DNA from: CAYPEL01 sp036479985
Lineage (GTDB): Bacteria > Pseudomonadota > Gammaproteobacteria > DSM-19610
DNA length: 64,000 bases
Direction: 5' to 3'
Assembly: GCA_965224815.1 (NCBI GenBank)
Contig: CBDDAF010000003.1
Location: forward strand, 2,604,001 to 2,668,000
Shown one piece after another: positions 51,687 through 60,362 of this stretch. Positions within the stretch are counted from its first letter, which is position 1, and every line of letters begins with the position of its first letter. Below the pieces are notes generated by a model. That model saw only the letters and a list, made by a program, of their open reading frames with translations. It had not been told where the DNA came from and did not search any database. A program made the position numbers and the translations under genes.

Positions 51687-52289
51687 TTAGTACGGTAGAT
51701 TATGTGTATACGCCGTCATGCAAAGAAGCATGGGTATAGACAGCAGGGTATTGGTGCGTGATGCCATGAGGGCAATTTTTTTGGCGCCAGCGATTTCTTC
51801 AGCCGTAGCTTCTTTCATGCCAAGGATTTTTTTCTGGTTTGGCCAGATCAAGCCCCAGACGTTGAACAGCATAATGGTGCCTAACCAGGCACCAATGCCC
51901 ATAATTGATGTATTACTTTCAAACGTGAAGCCTTCGAAAGAAAATGCCTGGCTCGTGATACCCCACTTTTCCAGAGCTGCAAAACCGGTTATCCATGTTG
52001 CTAGCGCACCCCAACGGAACCAGGCGAGTGCAGTAGGAGCAATATATTTGTTAATGGCGGCTGGGCCGGGGCCACCATTGTTGGCTTCGGACAGGGCTTT
52101 ACCAACACCAGGTACCTGCACGAAGTTGAAGTAGTAAAGTAGACCGATCCAGACTACCCCGGCCAGTACGTGGAACCAGACTATAAGTTCCATCATATTA
52201 AGTTGGCCAGAACCAAGAGCAAAAATGATTACAGCAGCTAGAATAAAACCGGAAACAATGGTTCCGATAACTGAATTAAGTGGATTCAT
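51687..52289 (-). CDS. PuuD-like (urate oxidase N-terminal domain) membrane protein
   Basis: A 200-residue protein with about four or five transmembrane segments and the Urate_ox_N motifs: LIVWFHVLAGVVWIGLLYYFNFVQ, ALAWFRWGALATWITGFAAL, FNVWGLIWPNQKKILG and SRTNTLLSIPMLL. PuuD-type proteins with a C-terminal cytochrome c oxidise urate; this one lacks that domain, so the activity is not implied. Its own transcript is bounded by a terminator. Confidence 0.8.
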   Translation of the reverse strand: MNPLNSVIGTIVSGFILAAVIIFALGSGQLNMMELIVWFHVLAGVVWIGLLYYFNFVQVPGVGKALSEANNGGPGPAAINKYIAPTALAWFRWGALATWITGFAALEKWGITSQAFSFEGFTFESNTSIMGIGAWLGTIMLFNVWGLIWPNQKKILGMKEATAEEIAGAKKIALMASRTNTLLSIPMLLCMTAYTHNLPY

Positions 52290-52444
52290 GAGATGCTCCT
52301 CACCCGTTGGCTATTTAAATTAGGTATTTTTATTGCCAGCTGAAAAGCCGACTAAATTACTCAGGAATGCGAGCATACGGCAGAGATAGGTGCTTTGCAA
52401 CGTCCGTAACCCGCTAGTGTACCGTAGATTAATATAGTTAAACC

Positions 52445-52610
52445 GTACCTCAGTTAGTCGGATTGATTTTTCGTGACTCGCTGTAAATACGTCCCTGTAC
52501 GCTCGATGGCAGCATCCCTCGGCAATTGCTCCTGCATTGCTCTACCTTCGCCCATCCATGGGCTCGTGCTGCCAACGGTCACGAAAAATCAATCCGACTA
52601 ACTGAGGTAC
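52445..52610. repeat. 166-bp element with perfect 33-bp terminal inverted repeats
   Basis: Left arm 52445-52477 (GTACCTCAGTTAGTCGGATT...) is exactly repeated in inverse at 52578-52610. Between them lies a 24-base core shared with 7-30 and another GC-rich inverted repeat (GATGGCAGC...). It ends 3 bp before the ATG at 52614 of the hyuB gene. No ORF is inside. In all other respects 52290-52444 shows nothing. Confidence 0.92.
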
Positions 52611-52613
52611 TTA

Positions 52614-54167
52614 ATGGTCAGGCATAATCGGGATATGGATGCGATTTCGCTTAGTCTGTTTTCCAGTCGAATAGCGGCTGTCTGTGATGAAATGGGTGCT
52701 GTGTTGAGACGCGCGGCATTTTCTACCAATATCCGCGACCGGCTGGATTATTCATGTGCTGTGTTTGATGCGCAGGGTGAATTGTGCGCACAAGCTGCGC
52801 ATATCCCAGTGCATCTGGGCAGTATGGCTTTTGCTATGCAGGGTTTAGTAAATACACGCACCTGGCGGCCCGGCGACATGATGGTGGTCAATGATCCTTT
52901 TCAGGGGGGTACGCATTTACCGGACGTGACACTGGTTGCTGCGGTTTTTGTTGGGGGTGACTGTGCAGGCTTTGTGGCTAATCGTGCACATCACGCTGAT
53001 ATAGGTGCAGCAGTGCCAGGGTCGATGCCCATAACATCCAGGCTTGCTGACGAAGGTTTGATTATCCTGCCCACTTTATTGCTAGAGAACAGTGAGGTGA
53101 TACAGGAAACGCTTACATGGATTTGTAATGCAACATCTGATTCAGTGTTATCAGAAGGTGACTTTTCTGCACAAATCAGCGCCAATATTTGTGGAGTCAA
53201 ACGTCTGCAGACTTTGGTGGCCGAGTCTGGTTTGTCAGCGTACAACAACGCATTGGGTGAGTTGAATGCCTATGCGGAACGGTTGTCGCGTCAGGCACTG
53301 TCTGAGATACCGGACGGAATTTATCACTTTGAAGATGTCATGGATGATGATGGTTTGGGTAATAGCGATATTCCCATCAAGGTGGCTGTACACGTGCAGG
53401 GCCACACCATTGATGTTGATTTTTCCGGAACTGCTGCACAGGTTACCGGTAATATAAATTGTCCATTGTCAGTTGCGGCGGCAGCTGTGTTTTATGTATT
53501 TCGTTGCCTGATGGCGGTGGAGACACCGGCCTGTGCCGGTGCGTTCCGTACTATTAATATACAGGCTCCCGAAAGTTGTTTACTGAATGCGATGCCGCCT
53601 GCGGCAGTGGCCGCTGGTAATGTTGAAACCAGTAGCCGGGTAGTTGATGTAATACTGGGAGCGTTGGCTCAGGCCATTCCCGAACGGATTCCTGCCGCCA
53701 GTCAGGGCAGCATGAATAATCTTGCCATGGGTGTGCGGTGTAAGCACGGTAACTGGGATTACTATGAAACGTTGGCAGGCGGAATGGGGGCGCATGCCTG
53801 TGGCAATGGATTAAGTGCTGTCCAGACGCATATGACTAATACACTCAATACACCCATCGAAGTGTTTGAAGCAGCCTATCCTGTGCGGATCAAACGTTAT
53901 TGTATCCGGCGGGGGTCAGGGGGTTCCGGTCTTTACAGCGGGGGTGACGGTTTGATTCGTGAATTTGAATTTACGTCGAATACAGACGTGACCTTAATCA
54001 GTGAGCGGCGTTCGCACAGACCCTGGGGTTTACAGGGTGGCCATGCCGGACAGCCTGGTGAGAATAGTTTAAATGCTGGAAAGTTACCTGCAAAAATAGA
54101 ATTATCTGTGAAGGCAGGTGACCGGCTAACAGTATGTACACCGGGTGGCGGTGGTTTTGGTTGTTAA
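52614..54167 (+). CDS. Hydantoinase B/oxoprolinase-type subunit
   Basis: A 517-residue HyuB-family protein: MGAVLRRAAFSTNIRDRLDYSCAVFDAQGELCAQAAHIPVHLGSMAF, NDPFQGGTHLPDVT and a C-terminal GGGGFGC. HyuB normally works with HyuA in hydantoin or 5-oxoproline hydrolysis, but no hyuA is adjacent. The start is uncertain (52614 or 52635); upstream DNA has been replaced by the palindromic element, so the original leader may be lost. Confidence 0.85.
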   Translation: MVRHNRDMDAISLSLFSSRIAAVCDEMGAVLRRAAFSTNIRDRLDYSCAVFDAQGELCAQAAHIPVHLGSMAFAMQGLVNTRTWRPGDMMVVNDPFQGGTHLPDVTLVAAVFVGGDCAGFVANRAHHADIGAAVPGSMPITSRLADEGLIILPTLLLENSEVIQETLTWICNATSDSVLSEGDFSAQISANICGVKRLQTLVAESGLSAYNNALGELNAYAERLSRQALSEIPDGIYHFEDVMDDDGLGNSDIPIKVAVHVQGHTIDVDFSGTAAQVTGNINCPLSVAAAAVFYVFRCLMAVETPACAGAFRTINIQAPESCLLNAMPPAAVAAGNVETSSRVVDVILGALAQAIPERIPAASQGSMNNLAMGVRCKHGNWDYYETLAGGMGAHACGNGLSAVQTHMTNTLNTPIEVFEAAYPVRIKRYCIRRGSGGSGLYSGGDGLIREFEFTSNTDVTLISERRSHRPWGLQGGHAGQPGENSLNAGKLPAKIELSVKAGDRLTVCTPGGGGFGC

Positions 54168-54232
54168 TAGACTTTGTTGTTATTCCGTAATATGCCTTAC
54201 ACTTCATCGGTAGAAAAACCATGAGTATTGTT

Positions 54233-54553
54233 ATGAAAAAAATTCACACTCTTTTTCTCACGCTGTTATTGCTTCAAATGACAGGCTGTGCATCAATGCT
54301 GGCTGGTGGCCTTGCTAAAGGCGGTTATCAGTCATCTCCACAAGACCGTGATACGACAGCCAGGGTCGAACAACACCTTAAGATAAATTCCAGATTAAAT
54401 GTCAGCCGGATTCGGGTTAATACCTATGAGGGCACCGTTACACTTAATGGTAACGTTAACTCATCTAAATCAATTCAACAGGTGATTGATATGACTCGCA
54501 GGGTGCGGGGTGTAAAACGGGTTATTTCCAGGCTGACAGTTTCTACCAACTAG
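54233..54553 (+). CDS. BON-domain lipoprotein
   Basis: A 106-residue lipoprotein: signal peptide MKKIHTLFLTLLLLQMTGC with a lipobox-like end (MTGC), then a BON domain (TTARVEQHLKINSRLNVSRIRVNTYEGTVTLNGNVNS). Proteins with BON domains, such as OsmY and DolP, associate with the outer membrane and respond to envelope stress. I chose ATG 54233; ATG 54221 adds four residues. Confidence 0.85.
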   Translation: MKKIHTLFLTLLLLQMTGCASMLAGGLAKGGYQSSPQDRDTTARVEQHLKINSRLNVSRIRVNTYEGTVTLNGNVNSSKSIQQVIDMTRRVRGVKRVISRLTVSTN

Positions 54554-54570
54554 TGTTTGACTAAAAAAAA

Positions 54571-54805
54571 TAATTCTCTCGCAGAGGCGCAAAGCTCGCA
54601 AAGAACTAAGGAATCGCTGATTAATTTATGCAATTTGTGTGACTTCTGTAGGAGCGGCTTTAGCCGCGATGAACACTCCGGCCCCATCGCAGCTAAAGCC
54701 GCTCCTACAGATTCACGCTATTTAATCAGTAGGTTCTCTAACTAATCATTATTAAAATAAGCTAAAATATTTCTTTGCGAGCTTTTCGCCTCTGCGAGAG
54801 AATTA
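54571..54805. repeat. Second palindromic repeat family, copy with a nested composite REP element
   Basis: Arms 54571-54603 and 54773-54805 (TAATTCTCTCGCAGAGGCG... and its inverse) match at 32 of 33 positions. Between them sits the composite REP element at 54607-54741, including the REP palindrome 54648-54709. Removing the element leaves a loop of about 35 bp, similar to the intact copy at 15204-15275. Confidence 0.9.
54607..54741. repeat. Composite REP element nested in the second repeat
   Basis: A 135-bp copy with ends CTAAGGAATCGCTGATTAAT and TTTAATCAGTAGGTTCTCTAA and the palindrome 54648-54709. It is inserted in the loop of the older repeat at 54571-54805. Confidence 0.88.
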
Positions 54806-54857
54806 CTTTTACAAGTTTAATAAATTATTCAAGCGGCAGTTTAAAGGATGAAAATTA

Positions 54858-56645
54858 ATGTGCGGTATTTGTGGTGAATTACGTTTTGACGGTTTGTCTG
54901 CCGATCCAGTAACACTGGAGCGCATGTTGGCCCGGTTGGTACATCGTGGTCCGGATAACGAAGGAAAATATTTAAACCGACAGCTTGCTTTGGGGCATCG
55001 CCGCTTGTCTATCATCGACCTTTCGGCGGCGTCTAATCAACCCTGGATAGATCACGAGCAAGGGCTGGCGCTGGTATTCAACGGAACAATTTATAATTAC
55101 AAGGAATTACGCTCAGAACTCGAAGCAGCCGGACAGAAGTTTGTCAGTCAGGGTGATACTGAAGTTATCTTGCGTGCTTATGCAGAGTGGGGTGACGATT
55201 TTGTACCGCGCCTGCACGGCATGTTTGCCTTTGCTATTTGGGATATGCGCCGCAATCGATTGTTCATGGCGCGGGATCGTTTCGGAATCAAACCCTTCTA
55301 TTATTCGCAGACCAGCGATTTCTTTCGATTTGCTTCTACCAGTCAGGCGCTACTGGCTGCCGGTGATATTGATCGCGGTATTGATGCGACTGCATTGCAC
55401 CATCATTTTACATTGCACGGTGTAGTGCCGGCCCCGCTAACCCTGATCAAGGGAGTACGCAAGTTACCGCCTGCACACGTAATGATTGTCGAGCAAAATG
55501 GTAAGCATCAAGTACGGCCCTATTGGCAATTAGACAGCACGACGCCTAAAAATGAGTTAAGCGAAAACGAATGGGTGGATGCAGTGCATGAATCGCTTGA
55601 ACGCGCTGTTAAACGCCGCCGTCAGATTGCAGATGTACCTGTGGGTGTCCTACTATCCGGTGGTCTGGATAGCAGTTTACTGGTTGCTTTGTTAGCTGAG
55701 CATGGTGGTGCTGATAACTTGTTAACCTTCTCTGTCGGTTTTGAAGATGATGTGCGAGAACGCGGTAATGAGTTTGAATTTTCTGATCAGGTCTCAGAAC
55801 GTTACGGGACTATTCACCACAAGTTACGGATACCCAACCATGAGGTGCTCGAACATTTGCCCGATGCGATTGATGCAATGAATGAACCGATGCCCGGTCA
55901 GGATGCAGTGGCATTTTATTTGTTATCTCAGCGTGTTTCAAAATACGTCAAAGTAGTACAAAGTGGCCAGGGTGCGGATGAAGTTTTTGGTGGTTATTTC
56001 TGGTATCCACAAATGGATGCGGCGAGTGGGTCGGATCTGGAGCGCTTTAATCAATTCTATTTTGATCGTGACCATGATGAATATTTGCAAATGGTTCAAT
56101 CAGGATATCAAGGTTCTGATCATACATCAGCTTTGGTTGAGGAACGGTTACATGCAATCAAGGCTGACTCCTATTTAAATCGGGTGCTGAATTTTGATGT
56201 GACAACATTGATTGTTGACGACCCGGTTAAGCGTGTCGATAACATGACCATGGCTTGGGGGCTGGAAGCACGCGTACCGTTCCTTGATCATGAGCTTGTG
56301 GAATTGGTGGCGGGGATGCCAGTAAACTATAAAATTGGCTCCGATGGGAAGCATCTACTTAAACGCATTGCACGTGGGCTGGTGCCCGATGATATTATTG
56401 ACCGTCCTAAGGCGTATTTCCCGGTACCGGCATTGAAATTTGTACGTGGCCGGTTCCTCGAATTCATGCGCGATATCCTGAATTCAAAAGCATGCCGTGA
56501 GCGAGGGATCTACCAGCGTGATTATGTTGAGAAGTTATTAAATGACCCTGAACAAAATCTAACCCGCATCCAGGGTAATAAGCTTTGGCATTTAACGGTG
56601 CTGGAATACTGGTTACAACGTAATCTCGATGCAATAACCCCTTGA
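54858..56645 (+). CDS. asnO: Asparagine synthase-type amidotransferase, AsnO (N-acetylglutaminylglutamine) family
   Basis: A 595-residue glutamine amidotransferase with the Cys2 nucleophile (MCGICGELRF), glutaminase domain to about residue 200, and AsnB-type synthetase domain with the PPi loop SGGLDSSLL. The sequence (EFEFSDQVSERYGTIHHKLRI, QSGQGADEVFGGYFWYPQ) is close to the N-acetylglutaminylglutamine amide amidotransferases of Pseudomonas that make the osmolyte NAGGN, not to ordinary AsnB. The usual partner synthetase is not adjacent; grxD follows 84 bp later. Confidence 0.8.
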   Translation: MCGICGELRFDGLSADPVTLERMLARLVHRGPDNEGKYLNRQLALGHRRLSIIDLSAASNQPWIDHEQGLALVFNGTIYNYKELRSELEAAGQKFVSQGDTEVILRAYAEWGDDFVPRLHGMFAFAIWDMRRNRLFMARDRFGIKPFYYSQTSDFFRFASTSQALLAAGDIDRGIDATALHHHFTLHGVVPAPLTLIKGVRKLPPAHVMIVEQNGKHQVRPYWQLDSTTPKNELSENEWVDAVHESLERAVKRRRQIADVPVGVLLSGGLDSSLLVALLAEHGGADNLLTFSVGFEDDVRERGNEFEFSDQVSERYGTIHHKLRIPNHEVLEHLPDAIDAMNEPMPGQDAVAFYLLSQRVSKYVKVVQSGQGADEVFGGYFWYPQMDAASGSDLERFNQFYFDRDHDEYLQMVQSGYQGSDHTSALVEERLHAIKADSYLNRVLNFDVTTLIVDDPVKRVDNMTMAWGLEARVPFLDHELVELVAGMPVNYKIGSDGKHLLKRIARGLVPDDIIDRPKAYFPVPALKFVRGRFLEFMRDILNSKACRERGIYQRDYVEKLLNDPEQNLTRIQGNKLWHLTVLEYWLQRNLDAITP

Positions 56646-56729
56646 AAAACAACTTTTCCATCGCCACATTGCTGGTTAAACTAGGCGCAATTGAATATTT
56701 ATAGCTACGAATTATGAGAGGTGATACAG

Positions 56730-57053
56730 ATGGACGTTATGGAACGTATTGATCAAGCGGTTAAAAGCAGTCCAATTGTTGTATTTTTAAAAGGCACACC
56801 ACAATTGCCCAGTTGTGGTTATTCCAGCCGGACCGCACAAATGTTGCAGGCCTGTGAAGTCGAGTTTGCACACGTTAACGTGCTTGCGGATCCTGAAATT
56901 TTTGAAAACCTGCCGCGTTACGCTAATTGGCCGACATTTCCGCAATTATATGTTAATGGGGAGTTAGTGGGTGGTCACGATATAGCGATGGAGATGTATC
57001 AGAAGGGTGAGCTAAAACCTTTGTTGCAGGAAGCAGTCAAGAAAGCAGGTTGA
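56730..57053 (+). CDS. grxD: Monothiol glutaredoxin Grx4
   Basis: A 107-residue glutaredoxin that carries [2Fe-2S] clusters with BolA and glutathione. Conserved blocks: LKGTPQLPSCGYS, YANWPTFPQLYVNGELVGGHDI. The active site reads CGYS instead of the usual CGFS. The ATG at 56730 follows AGAGGTGA; a GTG at 56721 also exists. The neighbourhood with rnt is usual for gammaproteobacteria. Confidence 0.94.
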   Translation: MDVMERIDQAVKSSPIVVFLKGTPQLPSCGYSSRTAQMLQACEVEFAHVNVLADPEIFENLPRYANWPTFPQLYVNGELVGGHDIAMEMYQKGELKPLLQEAVKKAG

Positions 57054-57062
57054 TAGCTTACT

Positions 57063-57168
57063 ATTAATTTAGCCGCCAAGAACGCCAAGTTTTTTTGGCT
57101 ACCGTGCTTCGCGCGGTGCCAGCAAACATGAACATAAGACTTACTTTGCGCCTTGGCGGCTATTAAAT
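57063..57168. repeat. Inverted repeat related to the second repeat family
   Basis: Arms AGCCGCCAAGAACGCCAAG (57071-57089) and CTTTGCGCCTTGGCGGCT (57144-57161) with an inner hairpin (CTACCG...CGGTGCC). It is 15 bp upstream of the nhaD gene end. Confidence 0.7.
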
Positions 57169-57183
57169 AGAAATAACTGGAAT

Positions 57184-58677
57184 TTATAATGCGCTGCCAG
57201 TGAACAAATGCTTGTTCACCAGAAAGTGTGTCCAGATACTTGCCGCGTAGCCTAGCGCAATGGCCCAGCTCCATTTCAGGTGTGTGAAAAAGGTGTAATA
57301 ACCACGCGCCTGACCCATCACAGCAACGCCTGCAGCAGACCCAATCGATAAGAGTGATCCACCGACACCCGCGGTGAGAGTTACCAGTAACCACTGGCCA
57401 GTATCCATAGCTGGTTCCATGGCGAGCACGGCAAACATCACCGGTATGTTGTCGATGATAGCGGACAGAAAGCCAACCAGGATATTGGCATTGGTTGCAC
57501 CCATGCCGCCATACATTAATTCAGAGCCGACCCGCAAATAGCCCAGGGCGCCCAGTCCGCCCACACACAGAATAATGCCGTAAAAGAACATCAGCGTATC
57601 CCATTCGGCGCGCTCCAGTGACTTGAATATGTTGTACTCAGTTTGTTCCTGATTAACCGGTGGTACACCTTCAATATCCATCGCCAAATCGCTCATTTCA
57701 TCGGCGGGTGCTGCAGGCAGATGACTACGCCGTTTCAGGTAATAGCCGAATAATTTCAGGAAGCCCAGTCCGGTCATCATGCCAAGCACTGGCGGCAGGT
57801 GTAAAAAGTTGTGCGCAGAGACTGCCATCGCAATAGTCAGGATAAACAAGCCAACTACAACCCAGGCACCGTGTTTGAGCTCAGCTTTTTCAGTCACTGC
57901 TTCAGGTTTGCTCTTGGGTACGGTCAGGCTCAGGATGACTGCAGGTATTATCCAGTTAACCACTGAGGGGATAAACAGAACAAAAAATTGTTCAAACGGA
58001 AGAATACCCTTTTGCCAAACCATTAAGGTAGTGATGTCACCGAATGGGCTGAAGGCACCACCCGCGTTGGCAGCGACGACAATATTAATACAGGCAATAG
58101 CAATAAATTTTGTGTTAGTGCCACCGACTGCCATGGCAACAGTCGCCATCAGCAGTGCAGTAGTCAGGTTGTCTGCTATAGGAGAAATAAAGAATGCCAA
58201 CAGTCCGGTCAGCCAGAAAATTTGTCGCAGCGTAAAGCCACGCGTCACCATCCACACACGTAGCGCATTGAAAACACCACGTTCATCCATGGTGTTGATA
58301 TAGGTCATTGCTGCGAGCAGGAACAGGAATAGCTCGGCATATTCCATCAGGTTATGCCGAACCAGATGTTCGGCCGTGTGTGTATCTCCACTGGCGGAGA
58401 AGACCAGTGCAACAATAGCCCAGATCAGGCCGGCAGCGACCATGACCGGTTTGGATTTGCGTAGATGCAGGTTTTCTTCGGCAATAACGAAGGCATAGGC
58501 TAAAACAAACAGGCCAATCGCAAGCCATCCAGCCCAGTGATTTGTAAAGTCGGCATTCGACATATCGGCACTGCCTGCCGCCGCTTCTGCCGCTAAAAGT
58601 TCAAGTGGCAGGAGTGAAAATACCGAAGTAATCAGGATGAGGAAGACTGAAAGAGATGTTTTGCCAGGATTCCGCAT
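57184..58677 (-). CDS. nhaD: Na+/H+ antiporter NhaD
   Basis: A 497-residue antiporter of the NhaD (CPA/IT) type with about 12 membrane segments. Motifs: ISPIADNLTTALLM and AANAGGAFSPFGDITTLMVW, the conserved acidic and polar residues of the ion-translocating core. It exports Na+ or Li+ at alkaline or saline conditions. The N-terminus carries a signal-like segment ending LLAAEAAAG. It follows the CBS-GGDEF gene in the same direction. Confidence 0.94.
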   Translation of the reverse strand: MRNPGKTSLSVFLILITSVFSLLPLELLAAEAAAGSADMSNADFTNHWAGWLAIGLFVLAYAFVIAEENLHLRKSKPVMVAAGLIWAIVALVFSASGDTHTAEHLVRHNLMEYAELFLFLLAAMTYINTMDERGVFNALRVWMVTRGFTLRQIFWLTGLLAFFISPIADNLTTALLMATVAMAVGGTNTKFIAIACINIVVAANAGGAFSPFGDITTLMVWQKGILPFEQFFVLFIPSVVNWIIPAVILSLTVPKSKPEAVTEKAELKHGAWVVVGLFILTIAMAVSAHNFLHLPPVLGMMTGLGFLKLFGYYLKRRSHLPAAPADEMSDLAMDIEGVPPVNQEQTEYNIFKSLERAEWDTLMFFYGIILCVGGLGALGYLRVGSELMYGGMGATNANILVGFLSAIIDNIPVMFAVLAMEPAMDTGQWLLVTLTAGVGGSLLSIGSAAGVAVMGQARGYYTFFTHLKWSWAIALGYAASIWTHFLVNKHLFTGSAL

Positions 58678-58699
58678 AGACTTTCCTTGTTAGTGGTGT

Positions 58700-59671
58700 T
58701 TATGCAACCTGATTTCGGCCGCAGGATTTTGCCTGGTACAGTAACTTATCGGCGTTTTCAACGACATCTTTCCAGGAACTGTTTGCGCAGTCTACGGCTG
58801 AACAAGAGGCAATGCCAATACTTATTGTGACAACTTTATACGGACTTTTGCAATGTGGTATTGCCGCAGCATACAAATCTTCTACCAAACGGTTCGCAAG
58901 AATTGTTGCACCACCCGGTTCTGTATCAGGTAATAGTAGCAGAAATTCTTCACCGCCATAGCGGTACAGGCGATCAGATTTACGTATGGTTTCCTCGAGT
59001 GTCTGGCTGACCTGTTTCAGACATTCATCACCGTCGAGGTGACCATAGTGATCGTTGTAGAGTTTGAAATGATCGATATCGATCAAGGCAACGGTGTAAG
59101 GGTGTTTATAACGCTGCATGACGGCATGCGTGTGGTCCATGTCTACTTCCATTGCACGCCGATTACCGATACTGAGTAGGGCGTCTTCCATAGATAGCGC
59201 GTGCAGTTGCTCGTTGGCTTCCCTTAATTCTCCGGTTTCTGATTCGATGGCGCGTTCAATGATTTCACGTTGCATTTCGATGACGTGGAAATGTGCATTG
59301 GCGAGGTCGGTCTGGGTTAACAGGCCGACCAGCTTGTCCTCGTTATCAACCACGGGAAGATGGCGAATCTTTTCAGCCCGGGTGATCGCCAGTGCATCAA
59401 ACAGGGATTGATCGATATGCACGGTGTGGGGTTCACGTGCCATGATTTCATCAACCTGGTGCTCCGGCATGCTGGCATCTGTCATCATTTTATCCAGCAT
59501 TTTGACCAGGTCACGTTCAGTCACAATGCCTGTAGGGACACCGTTTTCACCAATGATGACGCAAGAATGCCGGTTGTCGCGCATTTTACGGACTACCTTT
59601 TTTAGACAGGTGTCCGGCGTCATCATGTCTACCCCCGATGTCATCAGGCTGGTAATGGGGATTTCTTTCAT
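58700..59671 (-). CDS. CBS-pair diguanylate cyclase
   Basis: A 323-residue protein: two CBS domains (about 1-130; TSLMTSGVDMMTPDTCL and DEIMAREPHTVHIDQSLFDAL), a short linker helix and a GGDEF domain with intact YGGEEF motif and DALLSIGNRRAME. CBS pairs sense adenine nucleotides, so this may tie c-di-GMP synthesis to energy charge. No EAL domain. It lies between the 184-residue unknown protein and nhaD. Confidence 0.93.
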   Translation of the reverse strand: MKEIPITSLMTSGVDMMTPDTCLKKVVRKMRDNRHSCVIIGENGVPTGIVTERDLVKMLDKMMTDASMPEHQVDEIMAREPHTVHIDQSLFDALAITRAEKIRHLPVVDNEDKLVGLLTQTDLANAHFHVIEMQREIIERAIESETGELREANEQLHALSMEDALLSIGNRRAMEVDMDHTHAVMQRYKHPYTVALIDIDHFKLYNDHYGHLDGDECLKQVSQTLEETIRKSDRLYRYGGEEFLLLLPDTEPGGATILANRLVEDLYAAAIPHCKSPYKVVTISIGIASCSAVDCANSSWKDVVENADKLLYQAKSCGRNQVA

Positions 59672-59766
59672 CTTTTTTCCTTATACTTTCGTCTATATAG
59701 TTAGACGATTGCAGAATCCATCGGCATACGGAAAAAATTCTTAACTATATTGTTATTAAAGGGGTT

Positions 59767-60321
59767 TTAGTGAAAATCAACCTTGTCTAGCTCTTTGAGG
59801 ATTTGCAGAACCAGTTTTTCGCCTTCCTGGCCCATACCTGCGGTGAGTTTTTCCGCATCACGTTCACCTTCAACCAGTGGGCGGAGAATGCCGGAAATCC
59901 GGGCCATATCACCCCCGGCCTGTAACATTTGTTGTGCCATACCGCCCAATAATTGCAAAGTTTCAAGGTTGCCCGATCGGGCACCATGCACCATGGCGGC
60001 GATGCCAGGGGCTGCCATACCGCCATCGATCGTTTTGGTGAGGTCTGGCAAGGTGTCGGGGTTTTGCAGGCCGCGCAGGATGGAATTAATGATTAACTTG
60101 TCTTCTTCGTCGAGGTTATTCAGTAGCGCTTCGCTGCGGTTACCCGCCAGGATCTTACGAATAGTGGCTACCAGCTTAGCCCAGTCGTTTTGTTCGGCCT
60201 GCTTGAGTATCTCTTCAAGGTCGGGCACTGCATCCGCTTTCTTGCAGGCAATCACGACACGGTGAATCAGGCCCATATGAGCATCGATAATTTGTTGATC
60301 TTTTTCTGGAAGTGTCGCCAT
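59767..60321 (-). CDS. Conserved protein of unknown function
   Basis: A 184-residue, probably alpha-helical and soluble protein with no signal peptide. Two related halves can be seen (for example VPDLEEILKQAEQND... and LPDLTKTIDGG...), followed by a glycine- and methionine-rich stretch (GGMAQQMLQAGGDMARISG). I do not recognise the family. ATG 60321 follows AAGGAAT, and the gene lies between rnt and the CBS-GGDEF gene on the same strand. Confidence 0.7.
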   Translation of the reverse strand: MATLPEKDQQIIDAHMGLIHRVVIACKKADAVPDLEEILKQAEQNDWAKLVATIRKILAGNRSEALLNNLDEEDKLIINSILRGLQNPDTLPDLTKTIDGGMAAPGIAAMVHGARSGNLETLQLLGGMAQQMLQAGGDMARISGILRPLVEGERDAEKLTAGMGQEGEKLVLQILKELDKVDFH

Positions 60322-60362
60322 TGTTAATTCCTTATTGCTTAGACAGGTAACGTATTGGCTAT

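Noticed and set aside
57779..58303. 174-codon open frame opposite nhaD
   Set aside because: Lies antisense to conserved NhaD membrane segments; composition reflects the complement of hydrophobic codons.
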